The notes beneath the pieces were generated by a model, which did no database searches, had not been told where the DNA came from, and saw only the letters and a list, made by a program, of their open reading frames with translations. Below are positions 32,870 through 44,497 of a stretch of 64,000 nt of DNA, one piece after another. Source of the DNA: Plectosphaerella cucumerina (lineage: Eukaryota > Ascomycota > Sordariomycetes > Glomerellales > Plectosphaerellaceae); contig JAGPXD010000003.1 of NCBI GenBank assembly GCA_020746995.1, positions 3,162,001-3,226,000 on the forward strand, given 5' to 3'. The position numbers and the translations under genes were made by a program. Each line of letters begins with the position of its first letter. Position 1 is the stretch's first letter.

Positions 32870-34702
32870 GTTGGCGGTGTCTGGAGAGATCAAACGAATG
32901 TGTTTAGGAAACGTAGAGATCGTGATGATGAGTGCAAACAAAGAATCTGCAGACGAGGGAAGATAGATATGGACGAGATGTGTAGACGCTAGGGTTCGCC
33001 CTGTGAGGACAGACCGAGCCTTAAGAGGCGAAGCTCCCGCTGGCCTTGCCACACTTGCGGCACTGGCGCAGCGCGAAGGATGCACTTCTGCCCTGCCTGA
33101 TTTCATTTTAGCGACTTGACCAGTCAAGCCAAGCGATATGTCGGCAAATAGCTCCAGGGGTGGAGTGTGTTCAGGGGTTGTGGTGGAGTTCCTTGCATAT
33201 CCGTGCGCCGGCGACTGCCGTATTGCCGCGAGAAAAGGGGCGGCTGAGCTGATAGCCAAGAGGAGGATGAGGCTGTGAGCCCCTGCGATAACGGTCTGCT
33301 GAGCCTCACTGAGTGTGGCACATGCAGTGACCTCATTCCTACGGGGCAGTGTTTGCCGTGACTCACTGTGAGCCGGGGGTTTGACAGCCAGAGATCTTCG
33401 TGACGATAAGGCAAGCTCAACTCCTCTACCTAACGCCAAGATGCTTTCGTGAGTACCTTGGTGTATACCTTACACGAGCTTTGTCGCATCATCAACCTTT
33501 CCGCCTTGTCCAGCTCATGTCCAGACTGTCTTCAGACCTCAAGCCTTACTCTCAATAGCACTCCCAAATTGTGCAATCAGACACATAGCCGCGTCGGGCC
33601 TCACCACCCCTGGCCCACGAAGATTCATCATTCGCTGCAGTAATCTGTCTGGGACTGAGGACCGGTCCTTTATATGCCTCTCAAGTGGAGTTTGTGTCCG
33701 GCTTGGAAATGTCAGTGTGTTGAACCATCAGCTTTTGGGCTACTTGAGCGACAAACTGGTACAGGATTCCATTCAAACTGCCGCTCTTGAAAGCTGCATC
33801 ACTATGATTTGTGGGCATGATGGTCTTGTTGCGAGCGTGCTTGTGGCGGGTTTTGGTGTGAATCTCGACGATGGGATTGTGAACACTTTCGATTTGCAGC
33901 CTCAACGTTCAAGCGGACAACGAGAACAAAAGACAGTTCATTTATAGATTTGGGGTGCAACGAGCCAGCAGATGCGTTCGATCTTGATATTTCTGGCTGG
34001 ACGATCTTGGACTCGGGTCGTTTTGCACAAGTGAGTGAAGTGACGGGCGTGACGGCGGCGGCTGCACAGAGATATACCCCTGTGCCGGAACCAAGCTCAC
34101 TGCAAGATTTCGGCCAATCGGGGAAGATGGAAGGATGACTCGGTGATGGAAAAGAAAATCGCCAACAGGCCGTCCGAACCATTGCGTCGTCGGTCAAGGC
34201 TTCAAGCACACTTGTATATGGGGGATAAACCTGCTACCCGGAACCCAGCATCTCTGCATACACAGTGCACAGTCCGACAATATCAACACATCGAGGCATT
34301 GACCAGAGCATGGGCAAATTTGATTGGCGTCAGGCTGGCGCAACTAGAGAGGCAGACTGACTTGACCTCGGGCGAATCCACCTGAGCTTGGGCAAACCAA
34401 CCTGAGGTAAAATTTCCCAGCGGCACAGGCGCCATTTCCTCTGATCATCAGATGGCATTGGCCAGACCCCTGGCAAAAAATGACGCCCGAGCTGGCGCGC
34501 GTCTCTTGGCAAGGCGTCCGCCTGCAGGAGGCCAGTTACACTTTCTTGAGCAAATTGACCTGAGGAAATTTTGACCCAGCCAATCAGCCAGCTACATAGC
34601 CTAACTTTTGGGTTACACAGCATAAGGTACAGCCAGTTAAGGCGGCTTTCCGTAAAAGCCCGGGAGCATCCACTACAGACAAGAGACCAGCTGCTTGCAC
34701 CT
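32870..34702. other. Divergent intergenic region
   Basis: About 1.8 kb between the GPI-protein start (minus) and the C2H2-protein start (plus), so it holds both promoters. Its right part contains an imperfect repeat array. No gene is supported in it. Confidence 0.5.
34368..34572 (+). repeat. Imperfect promoter repeats, TTGGGCAAAnnnACCTGAG type
   Basis: Three copies of a 19-bp unit are visible at 34368-34386, 34388-34406 and 34546-34564. The second and third are each followed by an A/T tract (GTAAAATTT and GAAATTTT). The first two are tandem with 20-bp spacing. A more diverged copy may start at 34310. They lie 140-340 bp before the C2H2-protein start and may be binding sites or the remnant of a small repeat element. 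Confidence 0.7.
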
Positions 34703-36447
34703 ATGGACTGCTCATCAGGCATACCCCTACAACAGCCCCCTCCGGATCCAGGTCTGGTCTGTCACTCATCGCGACATGGGTTCGGCTCAAGCAACACGGC
34801 TGCAGCATGCAACATGGCCGATGACACCAGGATCTCCGAAGACTCCAGCGATCACGAGACTGACCGCGATCTTGATCTCGATGGAGAAGTCGACAGAGCT
34901 TTGTCAGAATGGTACGGCATCCGGCTCAGGGAAGTGCCTCACCCTTTTCGAACTGTCCATCTATTCGAAGAGGTCAAGGACAAGTGCGGCGAAATCCGGG
35001 AGGATGAAGGATTCGGTCTCTATCTCGACCAGAACGACACGCCAACACCGACAGAAGATGGACAGTCGGCCCAGGACGGCTCTGGCGCCCACTCGGCTTC
35101 CAAAAACAACCAAAGGCTCAGCAGTGTCCCTGGAAAATCTTCTGGGGCGCAGAAACGCAAAAGTGGCCACATGGGGGGAGATGATGAAGAAGACGACCCC
35201 ATGGACCCATCCGAGTCTCTAGGGAGAGAGCCTAACAGGACAAGGGGACCAAACAAGAGACAGCGTGACCCGCAGAATTTCAGCTGTCCATACCGCAAGA
35301 GAAATCCTCTCCGCTTCAGCGTGTCGAACTTCGAGACTTGCGCCATCAGGTCGTTCGAAGACATGACGACCCTCAAGTAAGGCCAGCATGACCATCACCT
35401 CCAGAAAGTCATATAACGAATTGACATTGCACCACAGGAAGCATTGCAACAACTACCACTACACGATGAAGAAGAAGACCATGGTTCCCTGCCGCAAGTG
35501 CCGACGCTCCTTTGCCAGCTTGGAGCTCTTTGCGGAGCACATCGAAGGAGGCCACGCCTCTTCGCCAACTGAACACACTCAGACCGACCCAGAGGATGGT
35601 TTCGGAGAAGAGGTCTATAAGAGGTTGGTATCCAAACGGCATGCAGACAGGGTCGACACTTGGGAGGTACTTTGGCGAGCTCTTTTCGGAGATCAAGATC
35701 CGGTGCCCTCACCCGGTATGTCTATTGATTGTAACGATTCTCTGGCGCGTATCTGCTGACGCGACACCAGGGTTCGAGCCAGTTTATGATCATCATGCGG
35801 TGGCTGAGAGACTTTCCTCTCAGTGCCACACTTGGGCAGACCAATTCTTCACCATTATTTCAACATGGGCGATGCGGCCAGAGTGTGATGCTTCGGTGCT
35901 TCACAGAAATCTCATGCGTGCTTTCGGGATGGTGCTGTCTCCTGCCTTGAAGAATTCAAAGGCATTGTCCCTCGAAGGGATGACCCGCCGCCGATCTCAT
36001 CACGCGCTGTCTATGGGGGAGACTCATGATCGGTTCGACACCACAATGCTCGAGGGCATCTCTTCCGACCGCCACCTTGAGAGGTATTCTTGGACAGAAC
36101 CCTCCAGGACTCTTGCCGAATTCGGGAGCAGTGGCGAGTCGCCACCAAACGAAGAATCTGATGAGGCTGGCGGCGCATTTGATGGTCATGCACAGCAGCA
36201 AGACGTCCCAATGCCTGATTCAACACTCATTCGACCATGGAGCGATCTGGTAGGCGACGATGGAATGCTTGGGGGTACATTTGGCTTGCCGAACGAAAGG
36301 AACACTGCAGCAGGTTATGAGGCTCTAGCTTTTGCTTCGCATGGCGGAACTTTCGACATGAACGTGATCGACCACACAGGCGGGCTGGTAAGTTTTGCCG
36401 GCCCATACAACGTGCAGAGAGGATCCATGGGTCGAAGTAGGGGTTGA
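34703..36447 (+). CDS. C2H2-like zinc finger nuclear protein
   Basis: Predicted 542-residue protein. Exons: 34703-35376, 35438-35715 and 35771-36447. The first part (about 35-185) is acidic and polar, then a basic stretch RTRGPNKRQRD that may act as a nuclear signal. It is followed by the block FSCPYRKRNPLRF, ending at DMTTLKKHCNNYHYT, and then VPCRKCRRSFASLELFAEHIEGGHAS. These two blocks give C...H...H and CxxC...H...H spacings of the kind found in a large group of uncharacterised Sordariomycete zinc-finger proteins. The C-terminal ~220 residues are low in motif and include many Met, His and Ser. The start could also be the ATG at 34814 (AACATGGCC, a better context), which would drop 37 residues. 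DNA binding is inferred. It may equally be a ubiquitin- or RNA-related factor. Confidence 0.8.
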
Positions 36448-37070
36448 GACTGGAGATGAGCTTTTTCATACGTACTTTGATAGGTGGTGTATTGATTCAT
36501 TTCGCTGCCAGTGGTTATCGTTTCGGTATGTGGTGCTTTCTGACTGACTGACACCGAAGCGAGACCGTCACTGTCCCTAAGTTGCCAACAACCACGACGG
36601 CAACGTCGTCCTGTTGCTCGATGACCGCCCCGTTGAGGAGACTGAGAAGACCAACATCACGAACCACAAGTGATGCCGTGAGAGTTCCGTGAGGAGGCAA
36701 AATGGTCTCACCACGGGCAGCTCATTCGTCCTAGGAGATCATATTATTTGGACATCAAGTAAAATTCGACCTTGCCTCAGCGTCCGAAGAAGCGCCCGAG
36801 TTAACTCCGTCTCAACCCCTCGGGCTCCGCGTTCACCCACATCCCGCACCCCGATATCAAAGCGTCACAGACCACCGGCCCCCTCCCCCTCTTCGCCCAC
36901 CTGGAGCCCCCAACGTCGAATTCTGCCCACATGTGGGAACCCCAGTCTGGGCCCGGCGTCCGCCCGACCAACGTCCCAGACCAAGGAGTCCTAGCGGCGC
37001 CTCCGGGGGAGAAGAAGCCAGGCCCTCCCGCAAAATCTCGGTCGTTCTACGGCTGGAAAGAGGGTCCAGG

Positions 37071-37086
37071 CCCCCCCCCCCCCCCC
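37071..37086 (+). repeat. Homopolymer C tract (16 nt)
   Basis: Sixteen consecutive C residues. Such a run is length-unstable and error-prone in sequencing. Confidence 0.9.
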
Positions 37087-40000
37087 GGATTACGCCGACA
37101 TGAGACGAGAAAAACGACGACCCAGCGAGCAGGATCTGTTGGCGGGACTCCGGGGTTGAGCTCGGGTGCCGTACGACGACGCCTTCGCCGTCGGTTCTGG
37201 CGTGCAGGCCGGCCCAGATCGTGAGGACCGTGGCGTCCGGCGTGCCGCATCCCATCACTCACTTGCACACGTTCCCGCCGCCGAAGAGGCGCGGGTGCAT
37301 CGAACGAACCGCAGGGCCCTGCATGCCCCCGAGCTCTCGGCTAGATCGCATCCTGCCGGACTTGCGCCGCGATGGTGATGCCACCGGGGTCCAAGGTTGC
37401 AGCGAGATGCCGCCGTCAGGCACCGTCTCGGCGTCACCCATCGCGCCGGTATCGACGCCACCCATCCCATCTGAGGCTCAACTGCATGGTGTTTCGTCCG
37501 ACAGACCGACATGGACCCGTGATCGCGGGCGGTGCCTCCATCTTCCCGCCGAAGAGGGAGCCCATCGTGACCCAGACACATCCCTTCCCGATCCCTCGGG
37601 CCTATACCGGCGGCTCTGGCGTCAGTCTCGTCCCATCTAGGCCATGTGGATGACCCATTTTCCAAATCCGACCCCAAGGGACGTCTGGCCGTGGCGCCCA
37701 GATCAATATCGGGGGCCCCTCCCTCTCAGAATAAGGGGGCGTGCAGATACCGTCAGGCTAGAGATGGGGGGCAGTCCACCCGGACGCCCTCGGCGTGATA
37801 GCTAGCGGCCAGGGGGATCGGCCTCCCATGGCTCTGGTCCGGCCCGCTGGGCGTGTGCATCGCGCTGCAACCCCGTGCATGCGGCTGCTGCATGTGCCAG
37901 ACGGGCCTTTTCTCGCCTCACCTCCAGACTGGAGTCTCCGGATTTCGTCTCAACTTCGAGACGGGCGCCCCAGGGGGCAGGATTGCGATATCTCGGGGAA
38001 ACAGAGCTGACATGGGAACTCTATCTGCAGTGTTTCCCCGGCTGGGGTAGAGCGGGCATGGGGTTTGGGGTTTTCCTCCCCTTTGTGCTGGGTGATGTGC
38101 CAACAACCTACATCCATCGTGATATTCATTCAGTACCCACCAGGGACCTGGTGTCTCGGAGAAGACGACAAGCTGGTGGGCTCAGCACCGTGGCATGATG
38201 CAGTTTTTTCATCGACGGGGCTCGTGTCTGCCGTTTTCTTCCGCGTCAACGGCACTCGCTCGTGATCTCGAGCTGTTTGGTTTGAATTTTCAACAACACC
38301 GGCACGACGACCCATGCCGACGCATCTCACGATGCCTGATGAAGACCAGGGGTCCCGCCGTCAGGAGAGCTGGATCCATCTTAGTAAGACCACCTGGAAC
38401 AGCGACAGAAAAAAAATCGTGGCCCTATGACCCATCAAGTGAGTGCTGAAAACCCGCTGTTCAGCATCAGATGCTCAGGGTTGACGTTGGGCATTGAACG
38501 ACCGGGGAGGGCCGAGTAGCGCCAGCAACGATAAGATGGATCCCAGCAGCCGCCGAGTCAGCAGGCCAACAACAGGGTGACGTCAAACCGGCCGTTCCCT
38601 CCCCGGCAGGCGGTGGAGAAGTTGCCCGCAAAACCTCCGAGAGGACGCCGACAGCAGCCCACAATGGTTGTTATTACAGCCAGGGCAGGAAACGAGACCT
38701 CGGGACAGTCTTGAATCGGCCGTTGATAGCCCGCAGGTTCCCGATGAGATCCGGGCTGTCGGGAGGAAAGCGTCTGACCTTGGCGTGCCGGGTTGATGCT
38801 TTCCCATCCGTGACAGCTATGCCAAGCGAAGAGATCGCCAGACTACCCGTCTTGCCACATGATGTTCGTACAAGCTAAGAACTGGCAGGCACCATCTCCA
38901 AGGGTCGTGTAGGTACTGGCCGCAACCAGAAGACGGCTCGTACTCGGAGGGAAGACTGGCAGTTGGCCACTGCCCGTGCCGACTGCCGGGGAGTAAATCC
39001 GGCGAAAGTGGCGTTTGTCCACGCTGTCAAGGCTCTTGGGTGGTTGTCGAAACTGAGCTGACATGGTTCGGGTGGCCCGGCGCGGGCAGGGCTCGGTCAT
39101 TCTACCCTGTCGATGCTGCAACGGAGACGACACGGGGAGGCCTAGCGTCGCAAGTACCGCCGAGCATAGGCCCATTGGAGATGCGATGGGGGGCCGTGGG
39201 TGGCCAGATTGGCAGAGCTTTGCAGGCAGATCAGAGGATGGGAGCAGGGGGTCCGTTGAAGGGGGGAGGGGATGGTGCAGCGGGTAGCGGTCGAGTGGGT
39301 GATGTGGAACGGTGTGTGATTGGAAGGGCAGTCCGGGGAAAGGCAGGATTTCTACCAGAAGCGCGCAGGGGTGAACTTTTGGCAAAGGAGCGCCTTGCCT
39401 TGGAAGGAACAAGCTTGGGGGCTGCCGCAGTGCCGAACCTTGAAGCATCTTGACGTTCGTTGTCGGAGGGAGTCACAGGCAAGGGCCGGCCTGGTCAGCG
39501 AGAAGGACGTGGAGACCGCAAAACTGAAGCGTTGATGTTGTTGAAAAAAAGCAAAGTTTTCTGGGCGGGCCTGGGCGGACCACGCCGAGGAGTTCCAGAA
39601 GAAAGGAACCGAGGACGGTTGGCATGCCTGTGCACGGGAAATCGGCATCAAGGATGTCGTCTCGGCCTCACGTGGCCAAGCCGAGGAAGAATGTGGCCGC
39701 CGCTGACGCACCAAAAAGCCAGCTGAGACAAGGCAGCCAGACAAGACAGTGGCTCAGGATGGCAAAGACACCACGGGGGCGGCGGCGCGATCCAGAGACA
39801 GCGACACGTCCGCCATCTTGGTTGCCGGGACCGCCACGGTGAAGCCGATCTGTTTGCAACCGCGCGGTATGGCACTTGTTCAGTGGCCGAACTAGCGGGG
39901 TGGAGAGACTTGTGCTTTGAGGTCGAGGCTCGTGACACTGAAGAGGGCTCATTTCGGACAGCTCCGGTCGGCGCAATCGGCGGCGCTCACTCGGGGACCC

Positions 40001-41459
40001 CACCAGATGCGGAAATCCTGCCTGTCAACTCTCTGCTTCGGTATGTGGCGACCGGGGCGGACTCGTGTGAGTAAGTCATAGTCAGCGAAAAGAGCGACGA
40101 AGAAAAAATGTGAAGGAGAGACAGACCGTGTCTCGGGAGGATTGCCGTCCTGTGCACGAGTCCCCGAGATGCACAAGTCTCAGACCTTTTTCGGGGACAC
40201 ATCCGATGACGGGCGGCCCCAAGTTCGGTTGGCCGTTTCGACCTTGGGCCAGATGAGGGGGAAGCCTGTAAGTAGCACTGTGCGCTGTACATGAAATTGA
40301 GATGCGATGCGACGCAGACGGCTCATCAGGCTGATTTGCCCGCAGATGAGCATCAGGACCCTCCGTCGCAGCGACTCGGCGGTATCAGGGATTGCCTGCA
40401 GCCGGGAGGAAGGGCGACGTCCGAAATTGTCTGCCCATACAAGACAGCCATGCGCGTGCATGCAAGCATGTGTTGACAAATGCTGCGGGTGCAACCATCC
40501 CAGACGGTTGGCCGGTCTCCATCTCTCGTCGCCTGTCGTTCTCGTGCCGGCTGCAGAAGGGGACGACGGCGACGAAGAGAGGCCGAGCGAGCTCTGACCA
40601 CCCATCCGTCACGCGAAGCGCTGGGTTTTGCAGGCCCCTGGTGGTGCGGAGATCTCTCTTCTAGCGTCGATTCGCTCCGCGCCAGAGAGGCAATGCAAGA
40701 CCTCTGGAGACTCCAGGTCCATCCCGCAGTCTCGGTTTTGGCGGGCGGAGGGCAGAGACTGGAGAGAGACAGCGGCGAAGAGCCCCGCAGAACGCCACGC
40801 GACGGCGAGACAGCGGCCGAATTCCAACCCATTTCCACCCCCATCCCATCCTCAGCAAAGAGCGGGAGGTGGGCGGGCCCCATCGGTTCTGGGGCCATTG
40901 TCGGGGCAAAGGTGACCGTTGCATCAGATGAATCAGTGTCTTGCCTCTTGTCTTTTTCGCTTCCCGAGGCCACAACCGGCCAGCCCTTTGTTCAGGTCGT
41001 TCCCCAGAGTCGACAGCCTCTCGCCCCCTCGGGGCCCGGGAGACGCCTCAAAGCTGCGGCGTGGCGCGAGGCAGCACGACTAGTATAGCACCCGGCGGTA
41101 GTGGTCGGCGCAATAAGGGAGCCGCAAATGCTGCTCGTAAGGGTAACGTAGTGTACAGCATTGGCTTGCGATGCGAGTGGGGAAGCAAGGAAGCCAGCGC
41201 GGAAGGCGTTCGGGGCATTGGCCATCTGCTGCAAGAGTGCGGCCGAGGAGGATCGAGTGACGTGGGTGGTCGCGGCAGGGGATGGGTCGACTCGCCCGCC
41301 AAGGCCCCTGGCTTGCGATGGCGGCGAGACTGCCGGCGGCGACAGGGAAGCCATCGAAACGGCGGGCCAGGGATTGGGCACCACATGATGCGAGTTGGCA
41401 GCCTTTGTGCTGTAAGCTACTGGTTGGTCCCTTTGGACCCCGATGGTGCTCGTGACCTC

Positions 41460-41497
41460 TGGTTCTGGTCTGGCTCTGGCTCTGGATCTGGCTCTCC
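41460..41497 (+). repeat. Imperfect hexamer repeat (TCTGGC)n
   Basis: A run of about six units of TCTGGC, TCTGGT or TCTGGA inside the gene-free block. Confidence 0.75.
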
Positions 41498-42535
41498 AGC
41501 TGCGGATGATGACTTGACTTGATCGTCGCATTTGGCTTTTGGCTGTTCTTGTTAGCCCAGGATCGTTCGCTTCGCTTCGGTATACTTTGCTAGGAGTGGT
41601 GCCGTTCGTCGGGCAAGTCCAGACGGTTGACCGATCACTGTTGATCGCGGGGTAGATGTCTCGGATTCGGGGACGAGGGCGATGTCGATGACCAGTCCTG
41701 ATGTCTTGCTGCACTGCACTGTATCAAATGCTCGCCGTGCCGTCACTCCCGTGTCGAGTCAACTGTCTGGCTGCTTTCGTCGTCGAGATGGATGTGTCGA
41801 CCCTGGCCTGGGGAGTTTGGAGTTCTGCGGAGTCGCGACTGGGGCGACGAACGGGGGGCCCGGCCGGGGTCAGGGCAGGTGCAGACGCTGCAGGCAGGCA
41901 CCACACACGACGGGTGGGTGTGCACCCCACCTCCACTCCACCCCTCAAGGTCTCGCCTTGGACCAGCCGCGACCGCGCTGTGTCGTACCCAAACATATCG
42001 GGGCTAGCTATCGGCCCTTTTTCGACCTGGAGCTTTCCAATTCTTTTCCCCCCGGGCCCCCAGCACCACCACGTCGTGGAGTCATTGCCCGCGTCGCGCG
42101 GAGGACCACGCGCGCACACCCCGTACGGGGAAATTCAGGCCAGGCCACCAGAAGGGGCCAATTCGCGGTGGATGGACGGAGAACGGGGTACTGGGGAGTC
42201 TGGAGACGAGGGGAGGGGGGTGGCGTGCGGATTGTGGGATCCTCCTCGGCGGGACTCCTCCCTGCCTAATGTCGGACGAAGTGTGCAAGTCAGGCGACAA
42301 GAGCTTGGTTTGGCTGTATTTTTTTTTTCTGCCCCTTCTTGCTTGAGGCTCGGCTCCGACTTCCAACCTGACGGGGACAAGGCTCACTCGCGGGGATGGC
42401 AAGGGGGGGAGGGCGTGCGGCATGAGGCGTGAGGCGTGAAGCACACGATGAACGTGGTACACGCCACCTGCTCTGCCGCTCCTGCTGCTTTCCGTACACT
42501 GGGCTCACCAGTTCCTTCCTTTCCCCCTCCTGGTC

Positions 42536-42545
42536 GATAAAAAGG
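42536..42545 (+). promoter_or_regulatory. TATA-like element of the hexose transporter gene
   Basis: GATAAAAAGG lies 211-220 bp before the start codon and is followed by a long CT-rich leader (about 42607-42660), the usual arrangement for strongly expressed fungal genes. CreA-like SYGGRG matches (CTGGGG at 42191, GCGGGG at 42390) occur further up; they are short and could be chance in GC-rich DNA. Confidence 0.4.
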
Positions 42546-42755
42546 TCGTGGCACCGTCGCACCTACCACAGACGATCCTTTCCCAGGCACACTCCTCACA
42601 ACCTTAATAATAAGCTCCTCCCTCCCCCTTCTTCCTTCCTCCTCCCTCTTCCTCTCCAGGTCACTCTTCTACGCCAACCCTCCACCTCAACCAAGAAGCA
42701 CCTCGGATAGAAGCACAAGAGCATCGCAGAGCACGACACTCAACAACCGCCCGCC

Positions 42756-44497
42756 ATGTCTGACGAGAAGCAGCACGGCGAACGCCAGGGCTCCGTCGCC
42801 CTCCATGCTACCCAGGATGTCGAGCGCATCGAGGCTCCCGTCACCTGGAAGGCCTACCTGATGTGCGCCTTCGCCGCCTTCGGTGGTATCTTCTTCGGTT
42901 ACGACTCTGGATACATCAACGGTGTCCTGGGCTCGCCCATCTTCATTCAGAACGTCGAGGGTCCCACCGCCACGGAGCTCTCCGAGTCTCACACTTCCCT
43001 GGTCGTCTCCATCCTGTCCGCCGGTACCTTCTTCGGTGCCGTCGCCGCCGGTGACCTTGCCGACTGGATTGGCCGCAAGTGGACTGTCATCTTCGGCTGC
43101 GCCATCTACATGTTCGGTTGTGTCATCCAGATGATCACTGGTCACGGCGACTCTCTCGCCGCCATCGTCTCTGGCCGTCTCATCGCCGGTATCGGTGTGG
43201 GTTTCGAGTCCGCCATCGTCATTCTGTACATGTCCGAGATTGTAAGTTGAACAGGAACTACTCTTTACAGCGAGGGAATCCGTCTGGCTAACACGCTTCC
43301 CCACAGTGCCCCAAGAAGGTTCGCGGTGCCCTCGTCGCCGGCTACCAATTCTGCATCACCATCGGTATCATGCTGGCCTCCATCGTTGTCTACGCCACCA
43401 AGGACCGCAATGACACCGGCGCCTACCGCATCCCCATCGCCATCCAGTTCCCCTGGGCTATCATCCTCGGTGGAGGTCTGATGCTCCTTCCCGACTCGCC
43501 CCGCTACTTCGTCAAGAAGGGCAACCTGGAGGCCGCCACCAACGCCCTCTCCCGCGTCCGTGGTCAGCCCCGCGAGTCCGAGTACATCCAGAACGAGCTT
43601 GCCGAGATTGTCGCCAACGAGGAGTACGAGCGCTCCCTCATCCCCTCCTCCACCTGGGCCGGCTCGTGGGCCAACTGCTTCCGCGGCAGCCTGTGGAAGT
43701 CCAACTCCAACCTGCGCAAGACCATCCTCGGAACTTCGCTCCAGATGATGCAGCAGTGGACTGGTGTGAACTTCATCTTCTACTATTCCACCCCCTTCCT
43801 CAAGTCGACTGGCGCCATCTCCAACGAGTTCCTGATCTCGCTCATCTTCACCCTCGTCAACGTCTGCTCCACTCCCCTGTCCTTCTGGACTGTTGAGCGC
43901 TTCGGACGTCGCACCATCCTGCTCGTTGGCGCCGGCGGCATGCTCGTCTGCCAGTTCATTGTCGCCATCGTCGGTGTCACCGTCGGCTTCAACCACACCC
44001 ACCCCGACCCCGATGGTCCCGAGGGCGCCACCCTTGCCAACAACATCTCGGCCGTCAACGCCCAGATTGCCGGTATCGCCATCTTCATCTTCTTCTTCGC
44101 CTCCACCTGGGGCCCTGGTGCCTGGGTCCTGATCGGCGAGATCTTCCCCCTGCCCATCCGCTCGCGTGGTGTTGCCCTCTCCACCGCCTCCAACTGGCTC
44201 TGGAACACCATCATCGCCCTCATCACCCCCTACATGGTCGGCTCCAACCGCGGCAACCTCCGCTCGTCCGTCTTCTTCGTCTGGGGCGGTCTCTGCACCT
44301 GCGCCTTCGTCTACACCTACTTCCTCGTCCCCGAGACCAAGGGCCTGTCCCTGGAGCAGGTCGACAGGATGATGGAGGAGACCACCCCTCGCACCTCGGC
44401 CAAGTGGAAGCCTCACTCCACCTTCGCCGGTGGCCTTCCCGAGGCCAAGTACAACGCCTCCGCTGTCGAGGCCGAGAACCGCACCTCTGCCGTTTAA
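42756..44497 (+). CDS. Hexose transporter, MFS sugar porter
   Basis: Predicted 558-residue plasma-membrane sugar/H+ symporter or facilitator of the high-affinity monosaccharide group. Exons: 42756-43241 and 43307-44497. Family marks in order: FGYDSGYINGVL in helix 1, DWIGRKW (loop 2-3), SGRLIAGIGVGFES, PDSPRYFVKKG after helix 6, QQWTGVNFIFYY in helix 7 (sugar-binding QQ), ERFGRR (loop 8-9), and PETKGLSLEQVD after helix 12. Twelve helices are expected. The N-terminus is short and lacks the long tail of yeast glucose sensors, which favours a true transporter. Codon use is very biased to C-ending codons, so high expression is likely. Confidence 0.96.

Larger units (their letters stand above)
36448..42755. 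other. 6.3-kb gene-free GC-rich block
   Basis: The longest gap in the window. Many overlapping frames are open on both strands, but none has recognisable domains, signal peptides, or introns that join into a protein. A homopolymer of 16 C lies at 37071-37086 and a GGCTCT-type hexamer run at about 41460-41497. The block is not AT-rich, so it does not look like a RIP-decayed transposon. Its last ~600 bp are the hexose transporter promoter. Long noncoding RNAs are possible but cannot be seen directly. Confidence 0.5.

Noticed and set aside
31811..32992. 393-codon plus-strand open frame
   Set aside because: It lies opposite the GPI-protein gene, mirrors its Ser/Gly-rich coding bias and has no domain. 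It is an antisense shadow.
42190..42395. CreA-like SYGGRG sites as firm regulatory features
   Set aside because: Six-base degenerate matches are expected by chance in DNA this GC-rich, so they are only mentioned as possible.
43265..44416. 383-codon minus-strand open frame, Gly/Asp/Glu-rich
   Set aside because: It is the complement of the strongly C-biased hexose transporter exon, where stop codons are rare on the other strand.
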